Positions 43,714 through 52,675 of a DNA stretch of 64,000 nucleotides are shown here, piece by piece; the first letter of the stretch is position 1; every line of letters starts with the position of its first letter. The DNA lies in the NCBI GenBank assembly GCA_045580305.1, contig JAZNNQ010000001.1, positions 1 to 64,000 on the forward strand, read 5' to 3'. Origin of the DNA: RGIG7332 sp045580305. GTDB lineage: Bacteria; Bacillota; Clostridia; Oscillospirales; JAAYXM01. The translations under genes were made by a program, and so were the position numbers. The notes below the pieces were generated by a model. The model was not told the DNA's origin and searched no databases. It saw nothing but the letters and a program-made list of their open reading frames with translations.

Positions 43714-46700
43714 ATGAATAAAGTTTATCGTTGCTTTGCAGAAAAGCGAGAAGGCTTCGATGTTGAAGCGCGCGGCCTTTGTGCCGAGTTGCGCGGAAAC
43801 CTCGGCGTTAAAAGCCTTGAAAAGGTAAGAATATTTAACCGCTACGATGTACAGGGTATCGGGGATGAGGCGTATGCTTCTGCTCGTATATCCATTTTCT
43901 CCGAACCCCAGTGTGATGACTGCTTCGATGAGAAGATGCCTGAAATTGAAGGCGTACATACAAAAATAGTTGTTGAAGCGCTTCCGGGTCAGTATGATCA
44001 GAGAGCGGATTCCTGCGCCCAGTGTATCCAGATTATGACTTGCGGCGATCGTCCCCGCGTTCGCTCCGCCCGCGTTTATGTTCTTTTTGGTGAATTATCC
44101 GATACCGATATAAAAACAATCGAAAACTACCTCATTAATCCGGTGGAGTCTCGCCGCGCAAGCGAGGAAAAACCCGCAACCCTTGAGGAGAATTTTACCG
44201 CACCCGATTCCGTTGCTACCATTGACGGATTTATCAAGATGGACGATGCTGCCCTCAAGACCTTCATTGGCGAGCTTGGCCTTGCTATGGATATGGATGA
44301 CCTTCGCCTGCTTCAGTCCTATTTTAGGGATGAAGAAGGCAGAGATCCTACCATCACAGAAGTTAAGATGGTGGATACCTACTGGTCCGACCATTGCCGT
44401 CACACCACCTTTGGCACACACATCAAGGGAATTGATATTAATGACGATAAGGTAAAGGCGGCGTTTGATAAGTATATTTCAGCACGAGTTGAAATCTACG
44501 GCGACCGAGCAAAGGACCGCGCAATTACTCTTATGGATATTGCGACCTGCGGAGCTAAGGTTTTAAAGAAGCGCGGTATTCTTAAGAATCTGGACGAGTC
44601 CGAGGAAATTAACGCTTGCAGTGTTCATGTAAGTGCTAATGTGAACGGAGAAGAGCAGGACTGGCTCTTAATGTTCAAGAACGAAACCCATAATCATCCT
44701 ACAGAGATCGAGCCTTTCGGCGGTGCTGCTACCTGCCTCGGCGGCGCTATCCGCGATCCGCTTTCCGGTCGTAGCTATGTATATCAGGCAATGCGCGTTA
44801 CCGGTAGCGGTGACCCGAGAGTTGCGGTTGCCGATACCTTACCGGGTAAGCTCCCGCAGCGCAAGATTACACAGACCGCGGCAGCGGGCTATTCCTCCTA
44901 CGGTAACCAGATCGGTCTCGCAACCGGTTTGGTACATGAGGTATACCATCCGGGATATGTTGCAAAGCGCATGGAAATCGGCGCTGTTGTCGGTGCAGCA
45001 CCCGCGAGTGCTGTTCGCCGTGAAGTTCCGGTTGACGGTGATGTTATCATCTTACTTGGCGGTAAAACCGGCCGTGACGGCTGCGGCGGTGCTACCGGCT
45101 CATCCAAGACACATACTTTAGAATCTCTTACCACCTGCGGCTCCGAGGTACAGAAGGGTAATCCGCCGGAGGAGCGCAAGATTCAGCGCTTATTCCGTGA
45201 CGAGAAGGTGACCCGCCTTATCAAGCGTCGTAACGACTTCGGTGCAGGCGGCGTATCCGTTGCTATCGGCGAGCTTGCAGACGGTCTTATTATAGAACTT
45301 GATAAAGTTCCCAAGAAGTATGAGGGCTTAGACGGTACCGAACTTGCTATTTCCGAATCTCAGGAGCGTATGGCGGTAGTTGTTGCGGCAAGTGATGCCG
45401 ATGAGTTTATCGCTTATGCAGCAAGAGAAAACTTAGACGCGGTTATCGTTGCAACGGTTACCGAGGAAGCGCGTCTTGTTATGAACTGGAACGGCAAGAA
45501 GATCGTTGATCTTTCCCGTAAGTTCTTAAATTCCAACGGTGCGGACAAGGTTTCCGATGTAAGCGTTCCCAAGAGAAGCGTCAGCTTTGAAAACTCAAAT
45601 CTCCCGGCATCCGAGCGCTTAAAGGCTCTTGCTCAGGATTTAAATATTGCATCCCAGCGCGGCCTTGGTGAGCGTTTTGACTCCACCATTGGTGCGAACA
45701 GCGTTCTCCATCCCTTCGGCGGTAAGAACCAGCTTACACCTACACAGGTAATGGCTGCAAAATTACCCGTTCTCAAGGGTGAGACCGACACCTGTTCTGT
45801 AATGAGCTACGGATTTAACCCCTTTGTAAGTGAGCAGGATCCTTATACCGGTGCTGAAAGCGCGGTTGTAGAGTCCGTTGCTAAGCTTGTTGCTGCAGGT
45901 TGTGACTATCGTACAAGCTATCTTACTTTCCAGGAGTATTTTGAGCGTCTCCGTGAAGATGCTACCCGTTGGGGCAAGCCTTTCTCGGCACTCCTCGGTG
46001 GCTTCAATGCTCAGGTAGAGCTCGGTATCGGCGCTATCGGCGGTAAGGACTCTATGTCCGGCTCATTTATGGATATGGATGTTCCGCCAACACTTGTTTC
46101 TTTTGCAATCTGCCCTGAAAAGGTTGAAAATGTATTGTCACCTGAGTTTAAGGCTTCCGGCAATAAGGTTTACTTCTTCGAGGCTAAGAAGAACGGTGAA
46201 GTTCCGGATTATGCTCAGATGAAGGCAATGTGGGAAGATGTAAACAAGCTTTGCCGTGAGGGTAAGGTGCTTTCCGGCTGGGCTCTCGAGCTCGGCGGCA
46301 TCGCTGAGGGTATCCTCAAGATGTCTATGGGTAACGATATCGGCTTTAAGCTTGATGCAGGATTTGATGCAGATAAACTCTTCGAGCTTTCTTCCGGCTC
46401 TATCATTTTAGAAACCAACTGCGATGTTGCTGGCGGTACATTACTTGGTGTTACCACCGATGACGGAAAGATCACTCTTGACACGGCACTCGATATCGCT
46501 GAACTCAAGGCTCTTTGGGAAGGTGTGTTTGAGCCGGTATTTGCAACGCAGGCAGGGGAGAAGAAGACCGTTCCGGTTATCGCTTACGCTGAGCGCGGCA
46601 AGGCTCACAGCAGCGTGACCGTTGCTAAGCCCCACGCTGTAATTCCGGTATTCCCGGGCACCAACTGTGAGTACGACACCGCTCGTGCTATTGAGCGTGC

Positions 46701-47424
46701 CGGCGGTGAGGCTGAAATTTTAGTTATCCGCAATTTAAACCAGGCAGGCCTTGAGGAATCTGTAAAGGCATTTGCTGCTGCAGTTAAGAAGTCCCAGATG
46801 GTAGTTCTTCCCGGTGGCTTCTCCGGCGGTGATGAGCCTGAGGGAAGCGGTAAGTTTATCGCATCTTTCCTCCGCAATCCGGAGATTACCGATGCTATTC
46901 ACGAGCTGTTAAAGAACCGTGACGGCTTGATGCTTGGTATTTGTAACGGTTTCCAGGCACTCATAAAGCTCGGTCTTGTTCCCTATGGTGAAATCCGACC
47001 GATGGATTCAACCTGTCCCACACTTACATTTAACTTAATCGGTCGTCACCAGTCCAGATATGTAAGCACCGCGGTTGCATCCGTTAAGTCACCGTGGCTC
47101 TCCAAGTGTAACTTAGGTGAGCAGTATTCAATTGCTATGTCACACGGTGAAGGCCGTTTCGTAGCAAGCGATGAAATGTTAAAGTCACTTATCGCAAACG
47201 GCCAGGTTGCTACCCAGTATGTAATGCCCGACGGCACTCCGTCACTTGACATCGCATACAACCCCAACGGTTCACTTTGCGCTATCGAGGGCATTACATC
47301 ACCCGACGGTCGTGTATTCGGTAAAATGGGCCATGTTGAGCGTACAAGCCGTGGCGTCGGCAAAAACATCGCAGGCAATAAGTTCCAGCCTATCTTTGAG
47401 GGTGGCGTAGCATACTTTAAATAA
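43714..47424 (+). CDS. purL: Phosphoribosylformylglycinamidine synthase, single-chain
   Basis: 1236-residue large-form FGAM synthase of purine synthesis, with N-terminal PurS-like domain, two AIR-synthase-type halves (NETHNHPTEIEPFGGAAT block; GGKDSMSGSF block) and a C-terminal class I glutamine amidotransferase with Cys1077 in LGICNGFQAL and a PVFPGTNCEYD start. Typical of Clostridia that use the fused rather than PurS-PurQ-PurL split enzyme. Start at 43714 with GGAGG 9-10 bases upstream; the six upstream in-frame codons overlap it. Its amidotransferase is intact, unlike that of the neighbouring GuaA. Own promoter and terminator. Confidence 0.97.
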   Translation: MNKVYRCFAEKREGFDVEARGLCAELRGNLGVKSLEKVRIFNRYDVQGIGDEAYASARISIFSEPQCDDCFDEKMPEIEGVHTKIVVEALPGQYDQRADSCAQCIQIMTCGDRPRVRSARVYVLFGELSDTDIKTIENYLINPVESRRASEEKPATLEENFTAPDSVATIDGFIKMDDAALKTFIGELGLAMDMDDLRLLQSYFRDEEGRDPTITEVKMVDTYWSDHCRHTTFGTHIKGIDINDDKVKAAFDKYISARVEIYGDRAKDRAITLMDIATCGAKVLKKRGILKNLDESEEINACSVHVSANVNGEEQDWLLMFKNETHNHPTEIEPFGGAATCLGGAIRDPLSGRSYVYQAMRVTGSGDPRVAVADTLPGKLPQRKITQTAAAGYSSYGNQIGLATGLVHEVYHPGYVAKRMEIGAVVGAAPASAVRREVPVDGDVIILLGGKTGRDGCGGATGSSKTHTLESLTTCGSEVQKGNPPEERKIQRLFRDEKVTRLIKRRNDFGAGGVSVAIGELADGLIIELDKVPKKYEGLDGTELAISESQERMAVVVAASDADEFIAYAARENLDAVIVATVTEEARLVMNWNGKKIVDLSRKFLNSNGADKVSDVSVPKRSVSFENSNLPASERLKALAQDLNIASQRGLGERFDSTIGANSVLHPFGGKNQLTPTQVMAAKLPVLKGETDTCSVMSYGFNPFVSEQDPYTGAESAVVESVAKLVAAGCDYRTSYLTFQEYFERLREDATRWGKPFSALLGGFNAQVELGIGAIGGKDSMSGSFMDMDVPPTLVSFAICPEKVENVLSPEFKASGNKVYFFEAKKNGEVPDYAQMKAMWEDVNKLCREGKVLSGWALELGGIAEGILKMSMGNDIGFKLDAGFDADKLFELSSGSIILETNCDVAGGTLLGVTTDDGKITLDTALDIAELKALWEGVFEPVFATQAGEKKTVPVIAYAERGKAHSSVTVAKPHAVIPVFPGTNCEYDTARAIERAGGEAEILVIRNLNQAGLEESVKAFAAAVKKSQMVVLPGGFSGGDEPEGSGKFIASFLRNPEITDAIHELLKNRDGLMLGICNGFQALIKLGLVPYGEIRPMDSTCPTLTFNLIGRHQSRYVSTAVASVKSPWLSKCNLGEQYSIAMSHGEGRFVASDEMLKSLIANGQVATQYVMPDGTPSLDIAYNPNGSLCAIEGITSPDGRVFGKMGHVERTSRGVGKNIAGNKFQPIFEGGVAYFK

Positions 47425-47430
47425 AGTGCA

Positions 47431-47459
47431 AAAAAGGACACCGATGGTGTCCTTTTTTT
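47431..47459 (+). terminator. Terminator after purL
   Basis: AAAAAGGACACC (47431-47442), GAT loop, GGTGTCCTTTTT and further T residues. Confidence 0.95.
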
Positions 47460-47483
47460 ATTAAAAATTTTTTCTTCTCCCCG

Positions 47484-47512
47484 TTGCAATTTAGGGTAAG
47501 TTGTTGTAAAAT
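47484..47512 (+). promoter_or_regulatory. Promoter of the DUF1846-guaA operon
   Basis: TTGCAA (47484-47489), 17-base spacer, TAAAAT (47507-47512), 40 bases before the ATG. Confidence 0.6.
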
Positions 47513-47551
47513 ATTATTTTAGATAAGATAATGGGGACGAGGTGTTTTGTA

Positions 47552-49042
47552 ATGACAAAAATCGGCTTCGATAATGAAAAATATCTTCAGATGCAGTCCG
47601 AACACATCAGAGAGCGCATATCCCAATTTGGCGGTAAATTATACCTTGAATTTGGCGGCAAGCTTTTTGATGATTACCACGCGTCTCGCGTGCTTCCGGG
47701 GTTCCAGCCGGACAGTAAGCTCCGTATGCTTCTGCAGCTTCGCGACCGCGTTGAAATTGTCATTGCAATAAACTCTTCTGATATAGAAAAGAATAAACTC
47801 AGAGGCGACCTCGGCATAACTTATGATCTGGATGTTATCCGTCTTATTGACTGCTTCAGAAATATCGGTCTTTATGTGGGCAGCGTTGTTCTTACTCAGT
47901 TTAAGGGTCAGGCTACCGCTGTGGCATTTCAGAAACGCTTAGAGAATCTTGGCGTTCGTGTATATCGTCACTATCCCATTGAGGGCTATCCTTCCGATAT
48001 CGCTAAGGTCGTAAGCGATGAAGGTTACGGTAAGAACGAATACATTGAAACTACACATGAGCTTGTGGTCGTAACCGCGCCCGGCCCCGGTAGCGGTAAA
48101 ATGGCTACCTGTATGTCTCAACTTTATCACGAGCATAAAAGAGGCGTGGTCTGCGGCTATGCTAAATTTGAAACATTCCCCATATGGAATTTACCGCTTT
48201 CACATCCTGTTAACCTCGCTTATGAAGCGGCAACTGCTGACTTAAACGATGTTAATATGATCGACCCGTTCCATTTAGAGGCCCATGGCGAAACTGCTAC
48301 CAATTATAACCGTGATGTTGAAATTTTCCCGGTTGTAAATGCAATGTTTGAAAAAATTCTTGGCGAATGCCCCTATAAATCTCCTACAGATATGGGCGTT
48401 AATATGGTTGGCAATTGTATTGTTGACGATGAGGTTACTCAGGAAGCATCCAAGCAGGAAATTCTACGGCGCTATTATGCCGCTCTTTGCGACCAGAAAA
48501 AGGGTATGCTTTCCGATGAAGTTGTTTATAAATTGGAGCTTCTCATGAAAAAAGCAGGTGTATCTGAACACGATAGACCGGTCATCGCAGCAGCACGGCA
48601 GAAGGCGGCGCTTACAGGCGCTCCCGCCGCAGCTATCCAGCTTCCTGATGGCAGAATCGTCACAGGTAAGACCTCATCTCTTCTCGGCGCATCCTCCGCA
48701 CTTCTTCTTAATGCACTAAAAGAGCTTGCGGGTCTTGATGAGGAACTTCATATGATTTCTCCGGTCATTATCGGACCGATTCAGCATTTAAAGGTTGACC
48801 ATTTGGGCAACCGCAACCCGCGACTCCATACCGATGAGGCGCTTATTGCGCTTTCCATCTGCGCGGCAACCGACCCGCAGGCGGAGCAGGCGATGGAGCA
48901 GCTTTCTAAACTACGGGGGTGCGAGGTTCATTCATCGGTTATCTTAGCGTCGGTGGATGAAAAGGTATTCCGCAGATTAGGTGTTAATCTTACTTGTGAG
49001 CCCACTTATCAAGGACTTACGGTTTAATAAAACAGGAGGTCA
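47552..49042 (+). CDS. DUF1846-family protein
   Basis: 491-residue protein of the DUF1846 family; crystal structures exist but no reaction is assigned. The coding frame ends at TAA 49025-49027. Features seen: KIGFDNEKYLQMQSEHI at the start, a P-loop-like APGPGSGKMATC (177-187), THELVVVTAPG before it, IWNLPLSHPVNLAYEAATADL, DMGVNMVGN and a C-terminal block with GKTSSLLGASSALLLNALK and HLKVDHLGNRNPRLH. Cytoplasmic, no signal peptide. ATG 47552 has GAGGTG upstream. It is 22 bases before guaA under one promoter and follows purL, so a role in purine or guanine-nucleotide supply is suggested by context only. Confidence 0.88.
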
Positions 49043-49049
49043 AAAGCAA

Positions 49050-50339
49050 ATGAAACAGGATATGATTTTAATTTTAGACTTGGGTAGTGAGGAAAATGCC
49101 CGCCTTGCCCGCGAAATCCGTGCAATGGGTGTTTATACCGAAATCCATCCCCATGATATTACAGAGGCTGAGCTTAATGCTCTTCCCAATGTAAAGGGTA
49201 TTATCTTAAACGGCGGTGTTAACCGTGTGGTCGACGGCGTTGAAATTGACGCCAGCGAGGCTGTTTACAACTCGGATTTCCCGATTTTAGCACTTGATCA
49301 TCAGGGTGCACCGGCACTTCCGGAAGATGAGGAAAAACGCGCAAAGCATATCCGCTCTTTCGTGTTTGATGCTTGTAAGGCAGATGCTAACTGGAATATG
49401 AAGAACTTTATCGCTGACCAGGTAGAGCTTATCCGTCGCCAGGTAGGGGATAAGAAGGTATTACTGGCTCTCTCCGGCGGTGTTGACAGCTCTGTTGTTG
49501 CCGCACTTTTAATTAAGGCTATCGGCAATCAGCTTGTTTCCGTACATGTTAACCACGGTCTTCTCCGCAAGGGCGAGCCGGAAGAGGTTGTTCGCGTTTT
49601 CCGTGAGGAGTTAAAGTCTAACCTGGTTTATGTAGATGCTATCGATCGTTTCTTAGATAAGCTTAAGGATGTGGCAGATCCCGAGGAGAAGAGAAAGATC
49701 ATCGGTGCTGAGTTTATTCGCGTGTTTGAGGAAGAGGCAAGAAAACTTGAGGGTATCGAGTTCTTAGGTCAGGGTACTATTTACCCGGATATTATCGAGT
49801 CCGGAACTAAGACCGTAAAAGCGGTTAAGTCCCATCACAATGTAGGCGGACTTCCCGAGGATTTACAGTTTGAACTTGTTGAGCCTTTAAAGATGCTCTT
49901 TAAGGACGAGGTTCGCGCTTGTGGCTTAGAGCTTGGTCTTCCCGAAAGTATGGTATACCGTCAGCCCTTCCCGGGTCCCGGCCTTGGCGTTCGTTGCCTT
50001 GGCGCTATTACCCGTGACAGACTTGAGGCTGTCCGTGAGTCCGATGCGATCCTTCGCGAGGAGTTTGCAAAGAACGGTTTAGAGGGCAAGGTATGGCAGT
50101 ATTTTACCGCTATTCCCGATGTCAAGAGTGTTGGTGTAAGAGATAATAAGCGTGCCTTCGAGTGGTGCGTAATTATCCGCGCGGTAAATACTATTGATGC
50201 TATGACAGCAAGTATCGAGCCTATCCCTTACGAACTTCTCCAGCACATTACAAACAGAATTACCAGCGAGGTAGCAGGCGTTAACCGCGTGCTCTACGAC
50301 CTCACTCCGAAGCCCACCGGCACCATCGAATGGGAATAA
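49050..50339 (+). CDS. guaA: GMP synthase with vestigial glutaminase domain
   Basis: 429 residues; GuaA is normally about 510-525. The ATP pyrophosphatase (SGGVDSS, 142-148; HVNHGLLRKGE) and dimerisation domains (PFPGPGLGVR to TGTIEWE) are complete, so amination of XMP should work. The N-terminal class I amidotransferase is degenerate: it opens normally (ILDLGSEENARLAREIR) but the oxyanion loop GGP reads GGV (55-57), the nucleophile motif GICYG reads ALDHQG (81-86), and about 85 residues that would carry the catalytic His and Glu are absent, with the frame rejoining at SFVFDACKADANW. No frameshift is visible. Expected to need ammonia or a separate glutaminase. AGGAGG precedes ATG 49050. Confidence 0.93.
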   Translation: MKQDMILILDLGSEENARLAREIRAMGVYTEIHPHDITEAELNALPNVKGIILNGGVNRVVDGVEIDASEAVYNSDFPILALDHQGAPALPEDEEKRAKHIRSFVFDACKADANWNMKNFIADQVELIRRQVGDKKVLLALSGGVDSSVVAALLIKAIGNQLVSVHVNHGLLRKGEPEEVVRVFREELKSNLVYVDAIDRFLDKLKDVADPEEKRKIIGAEFIRVFEEEARKLEGIEFLGQGTIYPDIIESGTKTVKAVKSHHNVGGLPEDLQFELVEPLKMLFKDEVRACGLELGLPESMVYRQPFPGPGLGVRCLGAITRDRLEAVRESDAILREEFAKNGLEGKVWQYFTAIPDVKSVGVRDNKRAFEWCVIIRAVNTIDAMTASIEPIPYELLQHITNRITSEVAGVNRVLYDLTPKPTGTIEWE

Positions 50340-50364
50340 TACCGCGCGCAGATACATTAATTTT

Positions 50365-50400
50365 AAAAAAGCTGAGAGGATTATCCTCTCAGCTTTTTTT
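50365..50400. terminator. Bidirectional terminator, guaA and metal ATPase gene
   Basis: AAAAAAGCTGAGAGGA (50365-50380), TTA loop, TCCTCTCAGCTTTTTT (50384-50399), U-tracts on both strands. Confidence 0.94.
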
Positions 50401-52276
50401 ATAAATTATGAACTTTCAAAGCGCGGATAGAGTTTAAAACTGCAATTACCATTACGCCCACATCGGCAAAAATCGCAAGAGCCATATTTGCAATACCAAC
50501 AGCGCTTAAGGCAAGGCAAGCAAACTTAACTGCAAGGGAGAAGTAAATGTTTTGCTTTACAATACCGATACATTTTTTTGAGATTTTAATAGCCTTTACT
50601 ATCTGCATCGGGTCATCATCCATCAGAACAACATCTGCCGCCTCTATTGCCGCATCGCTTCCCATTGCGCCCATGGCAATACCAATGTCCGCTCGTGTAA
50701 GAACAGGTGCATCATTAATGCCGTCACCAACGAAGGCGAGCTTCTTACCCTTTGTGTTGAGCAGTTGTTCGACAGCATTTACCTTAGCTGCCGGTAACAG
50801 TTCACTGTGTACATCGTCTATTCCAAGTTCGGCGGCAACTGTCTTTGCAACGCCTTCCGAATCACCGGTCAGCATAATCGTTTTATCAATGCCGATTTTC
50901 TTTAAAGCGGAAATCGCTGACTTTGCTTTTGGTTTGACTATATCGGAAATTACAATATAACCTGCATACTCATTGTCAACTGCCATATGGAGAATCGTGC
51001 CGACACAGTTACAATCCTCGCAGGGAATATTCAGGTTGCTCATCAGTTTAACATTACCCACAGCAACGGATGCGCAGTCAACCGTGGCAACAATTCCATG
51101 ACCGCTTATTTCATTTGTATCGGTAACACGAGTACGATCAATGGGTTTGCCGTAAGCGGCCTGTAAGCTCTTGGCTATAGGATGGGAAGAAGAGGATTCC
51201 GCCAATGCCGCAAACTCTATTAGCCTGTCTTTTTCAATAGTGCAGTGGTGAACATCGGTAACCTTGAAAACGCCCTGAGTTAAGGTTCCGGTTTTGTCAA
51301 ACACAACGGTCTTTACCTGCGCCAGTGCTTCAAGATAATTAGAGCCTTTTACCAAAACGCCTTCCTTGCTTGCACCGCCAATTCCTGCAAAAAAGCTTAG
51401 CGGCACGCTTATAACCAAGGCGCAGGGACAACTGACGACCAAAAAGGTGAGCGCACGGTACAGCCAATCAAGCCAGTCAGGGGACATTTGTAAAAGCAAT
51501 CTGATGAGTGGACCAAGCAGTGCCAGTGATAAGGCACCGTAGCATACCGCGGGGGTGTAAATTCTGGCAAAGCGGGCAATGAATGTCTCTGACCTTGATT
51601 TTCTGGAGCTCGCATTTTCTACTAAATCCAAAATCTTTGAAACAGTGGACTCACCGAATACTTTAGTGGTCTTAATATGCAAAACACCGTTAGAATTGAT
51701 ACAACCGCTTAAAACCTCGTCGCCCACTTTAACATCACGGGGCAAACTTTCGCCGGTCAGCGCGCTGGTATTAAGAGTGGAAACACCACTTATAACAATG
51801 CCGTCTAAAGGAATTTTCTCACCGGGACAGACAACTATTACACCACCTATCGGTATCTCCTCGGGGTCAACCTGCTTTAAAGCGCCATCGACCTCGATAT
51901 TTGCATGGTCCGGACGAATGTCCATTAGCGCGCTTATGTTTTTTCGACTCTTGCCAACCGCATAGCCCTGGAAGAACTCACCGATTTGATAGAACAGCAT
52001 AACTGCGATACCCTCTATGTAATCGCCGCTACCCGAACAAACGGCAAGGCTAAATGCGCCTATGGTGGCTACTGCCATAAGGAAGTTTTCATCAAATGGC
52101 TTGCGATTTAATACGCCCTTTACGGCTTTTTGCAAAATATCATATCCGATTACAAAATAAGTAAGTAAATACGATATAAGCCGAGGAATTCCGGTAAGGG
52201 GGATAAAATGTAATGCAATCAGCATAGCAGATGCTATAATAATACGATATAATCGCTTTTTTTGCTTTTTGCTCAT
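50399..52276 (-). CDS. Heavy-metal P1B-type ATPase (Cd/Zn/Pb-type)
   Basis: 625-residue metal-transporting ATPase. TM-helix motif SCPCAL (CPC), phosphorylation site DKTGTLT, SSHPIA, TGDS and GDGINDAP are all present, with the TGES actuator motif (LTGESLP). CPC plus the Lys-Arg-rich N-terminus without a built-in HMA domain, and DKTG..HP spacing, fit the CadA/ZntA (Zn/Cd/Pb export) group rather than copper pumps; metal is inferred. AGGAGG lies 6 bases before the ATG. The separate HMA protein gene lies 29 bases upstream, forming a two-gene efflux operon on the minus strand. Confidence 0.93.
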   Translation of the reverse strand: MSKKQKKRLYRIIIASAMLIALHFIPLTGIPRLISYLLTYFVIGYDILQKAVKGVLNRKPFDENFLMAVATIGAFSLAVCSGSGDYIEGIAVMLFYQIGEFFQGYAVGKSRKNISALMDIRPDHANIEVDGALKQVDPEEIPIGGVIVVCPGEKIPLDGIVISGVSTLNTSALTGESLPRDVKVGDEVLSGCINSNGVLHIKTTKVFGESTVSKILDLVENASSRKSRSETFIARFARIYTPAVCYGALSLALLGPLIRLLLQMSPDWLDWLYRALTFLVVSCPCALVISVPLSFFAGIGGASKEGVLVKGSNYLEALAQVKTVVFDKTGTLTQGVFKVTDVHHCTIEKDRLIEFAALAESSSSHPIAKSLQAAYGKPIDRTRVTDTNEISGHGIVATVDCASVAVGNVKLMSNLNIPCEDCNCVGTILHMAVDNEYAGYIVISDIVKPKAKSAISALKKIGIDKTIMLTGDSEGVAKTVAAELGIDDVHSELLPAAKVNAVEQLLNTKGKKLAFVGDGINDAPVLTRADIGIAMGAMGSDAAIEAADVVLMDDDPMQIVKAIKISKKCIGIVKQNIYFSLAVKFACLALSAVGIANMALAIFADVGVMVIAVLNSIRALKVHNL

Positions 52277-52305
52277 AGCTTTCCTCCTATTTATCTGCGA
52301 GGAGC

Positions 52306-52524
52306 TTAAAAGTCAATTTCACAATCCGGCTCTACCTTTCTGCAAGCCTTTAGAACATCTTTCATAACCGACTTAATATCGCAACCGTCATCAAATTCAA
52401 CAATCATCTTCTGGGTCATAAAATTCACGGTAGCAGATGCAACGCCGGAAATCTTGCGAGTAGCCTCCTCCATAAGATTGGCGCAATTTGCGCAGTCTAC
52501 TTCAATGTTATATGTTTTCTTCAT
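52306..52524 (-). CDS. Stand-alone HMA metal-binding protein
   Basis: 72-residue heavy-metal-associated domain with the CxxC metal site DCANCANLM (Cys11, Cys14) and a ferredoxin-like pattern. It takes the place of the N-terminal HMA domain usually fused to Cd/Zn ATPases and probably delivers metal to the pump encoded next. Three further acidic and Cys residues at the end (KVEPDCEIDF) may add a ligand. AAAGGA precedes the ATG; its promoter is the minus-strand one at 52580-52608. Confidence 0.9.
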   Translation of the reverse strand: MKKTYNIEVDCANCANLMEEATRKISGVASATVNFMTQKMIVEFDDGCDIKSVMKDVLKACRKVEPDCEIDF

Positions 52525-52553
52525 TCCATATCGTCCTTTCTTTTTTAAAATTA

Positions 52554-52571
52554 AACGATTGATTAATCGTT
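52554..52571. promoter_or_regulatory. Palindromic operator between metal-efflux operon and regulator
   Basis: AACGATT-GATT-AATCGTT, exact 7-base arms. It covers the -35 box of the regulator promoter and the predicted transcription start of the efflux operon, the position expected for an ArsR-type repressor site. Confidence 0.65.
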
Positions 52572-52587
52572 ACAAATGCAGTATAAT
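52559..52587 (+). promoter_or_regulatory. Promoter of the ArsR-AraC regulator gene
   Basis: TTGATT (52559-52564), 17-base spacer, TATAAT (52582-52587). Its -35 lies inside the palindrome. Confidence 0.65.
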
Positions 52588-52608
52588 GTGAATATAATAA
52601 AATGTCAA
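52580..52608 (-). promoter_or_regulatory. Promoter of the metal-efflux operon
   Basis: On the minus strand: TTGACA (52608-52603), 17-base spacer, TATACT (52585-52580). Its -10 overlaps the -10 of the divergent regulator promoter by four bases, so only one polymerase can sit at a time. Confidence 0.75.
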
Positions 52609-52675
52609 TTTATCAGGGCGAAGTAGTGCCAAAAAGGCGAAGAAGATTTCCAAAACAGATAATAGGAGAATATAT

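Noticed and set aside
49050..49400. guaA truncated by a frameshift or assembly gap
   Set aside because: The frame is open throughout, codon use is normal, and the sequence rejoins the family exactly at the start of the linker before the synthetase domain.
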